The notes under the pieces: generated by a model
The model's database searches: none
Told to the model about the DNA's origin: nothing
The model's input: the letters and a program-made list of their open reading frames with translations, nothing else
Shown here: positions 6,462 through 7,759 of the stretch, piece after piece
Position numbering within the stretch: position 1 is the stretch's first letter
Layout: each line of letters starts with the position of its first letter
Program-made: the position numbers and the translations under genes
Assembly (NCBI GenBank): GCA_023426425.1
Contig: JAFAAT010000037.1
Location: 1-7,759 of the forward strand
From: Bacteroidota bacterium
GTDB taxonomy: Bacteria > Bacteroidota > Bacteroidia > Chitinophagales > Chitinophagaceae
Length of the DNA: 7,759 nt
Reading direction: 5' to 3'

Positions 6462-7385
6462 ATGTCACGCCGGGCATGGAAATCCTATCTTCAATTCTCC
6501 CGCACCGAATCGGTTGGTGTGGCAGCCCTCTGCATCCTCATTCTTGTACTACTTTGCGCCAGGTTTACAATGGAGTGGTGGGCCAGGCCTCAACCTGCAA
6601 TTGAGGAAGACAGGCAACTCATTGCAGCCTGGGACAAATTCAAAGAGAGACAGGCAGTACTGACTGCCAGTGCTAGTGCTAGTGCTAGTGCCAGAGCCAG
6701 AGCTAGAGCCGAAGCTGGCGCAGACGCACTCCCCCCTGTCACGCTGTTTCCTTTTGATCCAAACACCATTGACAGTATGGACGGGCTGAGGCTTGGACTG
6801 CGACCGGTGACGGTTAGAATGTTGATTAACTGGCGCAGGAAAGGGAAAGTCTTCTATCGGAAAGAGGACCTAAAACCTCTCTACACGCTGCAAGAGCATG
6901 AATATCAACGTCTTGAGCCGTGGATAAGGATTACTGCCAGGAAGGAAACAATTGCGGAACATGAACCGCTGCCATCTTTACCTGAAACAATAGACCTGAA
7001 CACGGTGGATTCTGCCACACTGGTAAGATTGGAGGGGATTGGCCCGGTACTTGCCCACAGAATCATACAGAGGAGGGAAGCGCTGGGTGGGTTTGTCAGG
7101 CATGAACAACTGAAGGAGGTGTACCGTTTTGAGGATTCGGTGTTTATACGACTGAGGGAGCGATTGCAGCTCAACCGTGGAAAAGTGAAGAAGATTGCGC
7201 TGAATACATGTACCATTGAAGACCTGCGTATGCATCCTTATGTTGGTGAAAAACTGGCGGAGTATATAGTACGTTACAGGGAGGGGCTGGGCGGATTTAC
7301 CGATGTGAGCCAGTTGAGACAGGTGCCCCTCATGACCGAGGAGCAGTACAGGAAGCTGGCGGAGTATTGCAGGCTGGGAGACTAG
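6462..7385 (+). CDS. Membrane-anchored protein with three ComEA-like helix-hairpin-helix modules
   Basis: A 307-residue protein, likely to bind DNA non-specifically; the exact role is unknown. A short basic N-terminus is followed by one membrane helix (about 18-34), a low-complexity linker, then three repeats of about 60 residues: 95-157 (LGLRPVTVRMLINWRRKG near 111-128), 177-238 (IDLNTVDSATL, then LEGIGPVLAHRIIQRR 190-205) and 245-304 (IALNTCTIEDL, then MHPYVGEKLAEYIVRYRE 257-274). Each repeat has the form 'LN..d...L..l.giG...A..Ii.yRe.lGGF....ql..v'. The middle module is the best match to ComEA-type HhH; the first is the most diverged. Such multi-HhH proteins are common in Bacteroidota. A link to DNA uptake is by analogy with ComEA only; no other competence gene is in view. 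The linker is coded by a hexanucleotide repeat. The ATG lacks a Shine-Dalgarno. Tandem arrays lie on both sides of the gene. Confidence 0.85.
   Translation: MSRRAWKSYLQFSRTESVGVAALCILILVLLCARFTMEWWARPQPAIEEDRQLIAAWDKFKERQAVLTASASASASARARARAEAGADALPPVTLFPFDPNTIDSMDGLRLGLRPVTVRMLINWRRKGKVFYRKEDLKPLYTLQEHEYQRLEPWIRITARKETIAEHEPLPSLPETIDLNTVDSATLVRLEGIGPVLAHRIIQRREALGGFVRHEQLKEVYRFEDSVFIRLRERLQLNRGKVKKIALNTCTIEDLRMHPYVGEKLAEYIVRYREGLGGFTDVSQLRQVPLMTEEQYRKLAEYCRLGD
6666..6713 (+). repeat. In-frame hexanucleotide repeat (GCTAGT/GCCAGA type)
   Basis: Hexamers run from 6666: GCCAGT, three GCTAGT, two GCCAGA, GCTAGA, then the diverged GCCGAA. They code for Ala-Ser four times, Ala-Arg three times, then Ala-Glu (residues 69-84 of the helix-hairpin-helix protein). 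Because the unit is 6 bp, gain or loss of units keeps the frame and only changes linker length and charge. Confidence 0.88.
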
Positions 7386-7519
7386 TTTTCATAGACCATA
7401 AAGTTGCAATGGGTGTTGAACACAAGCTGTGAGGGCTGAGAAAGGCATTTGGTGGAGTGACTTAAATCTTTGTTTGCCCAAACGGCTATTTTTCTTGGCA
7501 CTGCTAGGCGGGTCTGTTA

Positions 7520-7596
7520 GGTCGGCTTTTGGTCGGCTTTTAGTCGGCTTTTGGTCGGCTTTACATCGGCTTTACATCGGCTTTTGGTCGGCTTTA
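7520..7596. repeat. Tandem array B: seven 11-bp units (consensus GGTCGGCTTTT)
   Basis: Seven contiguous 11-bp units start at 7520, 7531, 7542, 7553, 7564, 7575 and 7586. The 8-bp core TCGGCTTT is identical in all seven. Variation is confined to the first two bases (GG, AG or CA) and the last base (T or A). Two CA-type units are adjacent, and units 1 and 2 are identical, as expected if the array grew by local duplication. Confidence 0.95.
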
Positions 7597-7703
7597 CTAA
7601 AATTTAAAGCTATTTCATTACACGACATATGCATCTAAACAGTAAAGCAAAATCCGTATTGACCTAGCCAACCGTAAAGTTTTTCAGTACGAGACTCTGG
7701 TAC

Positions 7704-7759
7704 TACTCGGTTCTTACTCGGTTCTTACTCCGGTCTTACTCCGCTCTTACTCCGCTCTT
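7704..7759. repeat. Tandem array C: five 11-bp units and continuing (TACTCSGNTCT type)
   Basis: Units start at 7704, 7715, 7726, 7737 and 7748: TACTCGGTTCT twice, TACTCCGGTCT once, TACTCCGCTCT twice. Base 7759 is the first base of a further unit, so the array runs past the window. Sequence drifts in order along the array, with identical units adjacent. The preceding 11 bases (7693-7703) match a unit at about 7 of 11 positions and may be a decayed copy. Confidence 0.93.

Larger units (their letters stand above)
7386..7759. other. 374-bp intergenic region with two tandem arrays
   Basis: No credible gene was found from the end of the helix-hairpin-helix gene to the window edge. The region holds a short inverted repeat GTTTG-CC-CAAAC (7472-7483), followed shortly by a T-run (7489-7493) and so weakly terminator-like, then array B (7520-7596), about 100 bp of AT-rich sequence without a recognised signal, and array C (from 7704). 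A GTG-started frame across array B (7429-7638) reads only repeat-derived residues. Confidence 0.7.

Noticed and set aside
7465..7472. Promoter -7 element AATCTTTG after the helix-hairpin-helix gene
   Set aside because: The first base differs from TAnnTTTG, the TTTG upstream is at the wrong distance (13 bp), and no gene follows.
7429..7638. Open frame of 69 codons starting with GTG across array B
   Set aside because: It exists because 11-bp units read through all three frames and happen to lack stops. The protein is repeat-derived (VGFWSAL/IGFWSAL) with no known domain, and no start signal is seen.
6220..7759. CRISPR array
   Set aside because: Units are 11 bp and contiguous, with no unique spacers and no cas genes.

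Overview
The window looks like chromosomal DNA of a Bacteroidota bacterium, probably of the Chitinophaga type (family Chitinophagaceae). The signs are a four-gene exbB-exbD-exbD-tonB cluster with a proline-rich TonB, starts that mostly lack Shine-Dalgarno sequences, and putative promoters of the Bacteroidota form (TTG about 16-20 bp upstream of TAnnTTTG). The genus is an inference from protein style; no rRNA or species marker is present.

Positions 1-2987 hold a minus-strand operon read right to left: an ExbB/TolQ-type proton channel, two different ExbD proteins, and TonB, whose C-terminus runs off the left edge. Together they would form an inner-membrane motor that uses the proton gradient to drive TonB-dependent outer-membrane receptors. 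Positions 2988-3272 form a divergent control region with a plausible promoter on each strand.

Positions 3273-5661 hold a tight plus-strand group: soluble inorganic pyrophosphatase, a half-size TSUP (TauE/SafE) membrane protein, and asparaginyl-tRNA synthetase. The pyrophosphatase removes the pyrophosphate that the synthetase makes, so the pairing is sensible; the role of the transporter is unclear. A separate plus-strand gene follows (5774-6166) for a DUF983 zinc-ribbon membrane protein, then (6462-7385) a membrane-anchored protein with three ComEA-like helix-hairpin-helix modules.

The most unusual content is outside the genes. Three intergenic tandem arrays lie on the two sides of the helix-hairpin-helix gene: 6220-6307 (8 units), 7520-7596 (7 units) and 7704-7759 (5 units, continuing past the edge). 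All have a period of exactly 11 bp but unrelated unit sequences. The helix-hairpin-helix gene also carries an in-frame hexanucleotide repeat coding for Ala-Ser/Ala-Arg. Shared period with different sequence suggests a common process or constraint, such as slippage or one helical turn of DNA, and not copies of one element. I found no tRNA, rRNA, CRISPR, insertion sequence or phage gene.
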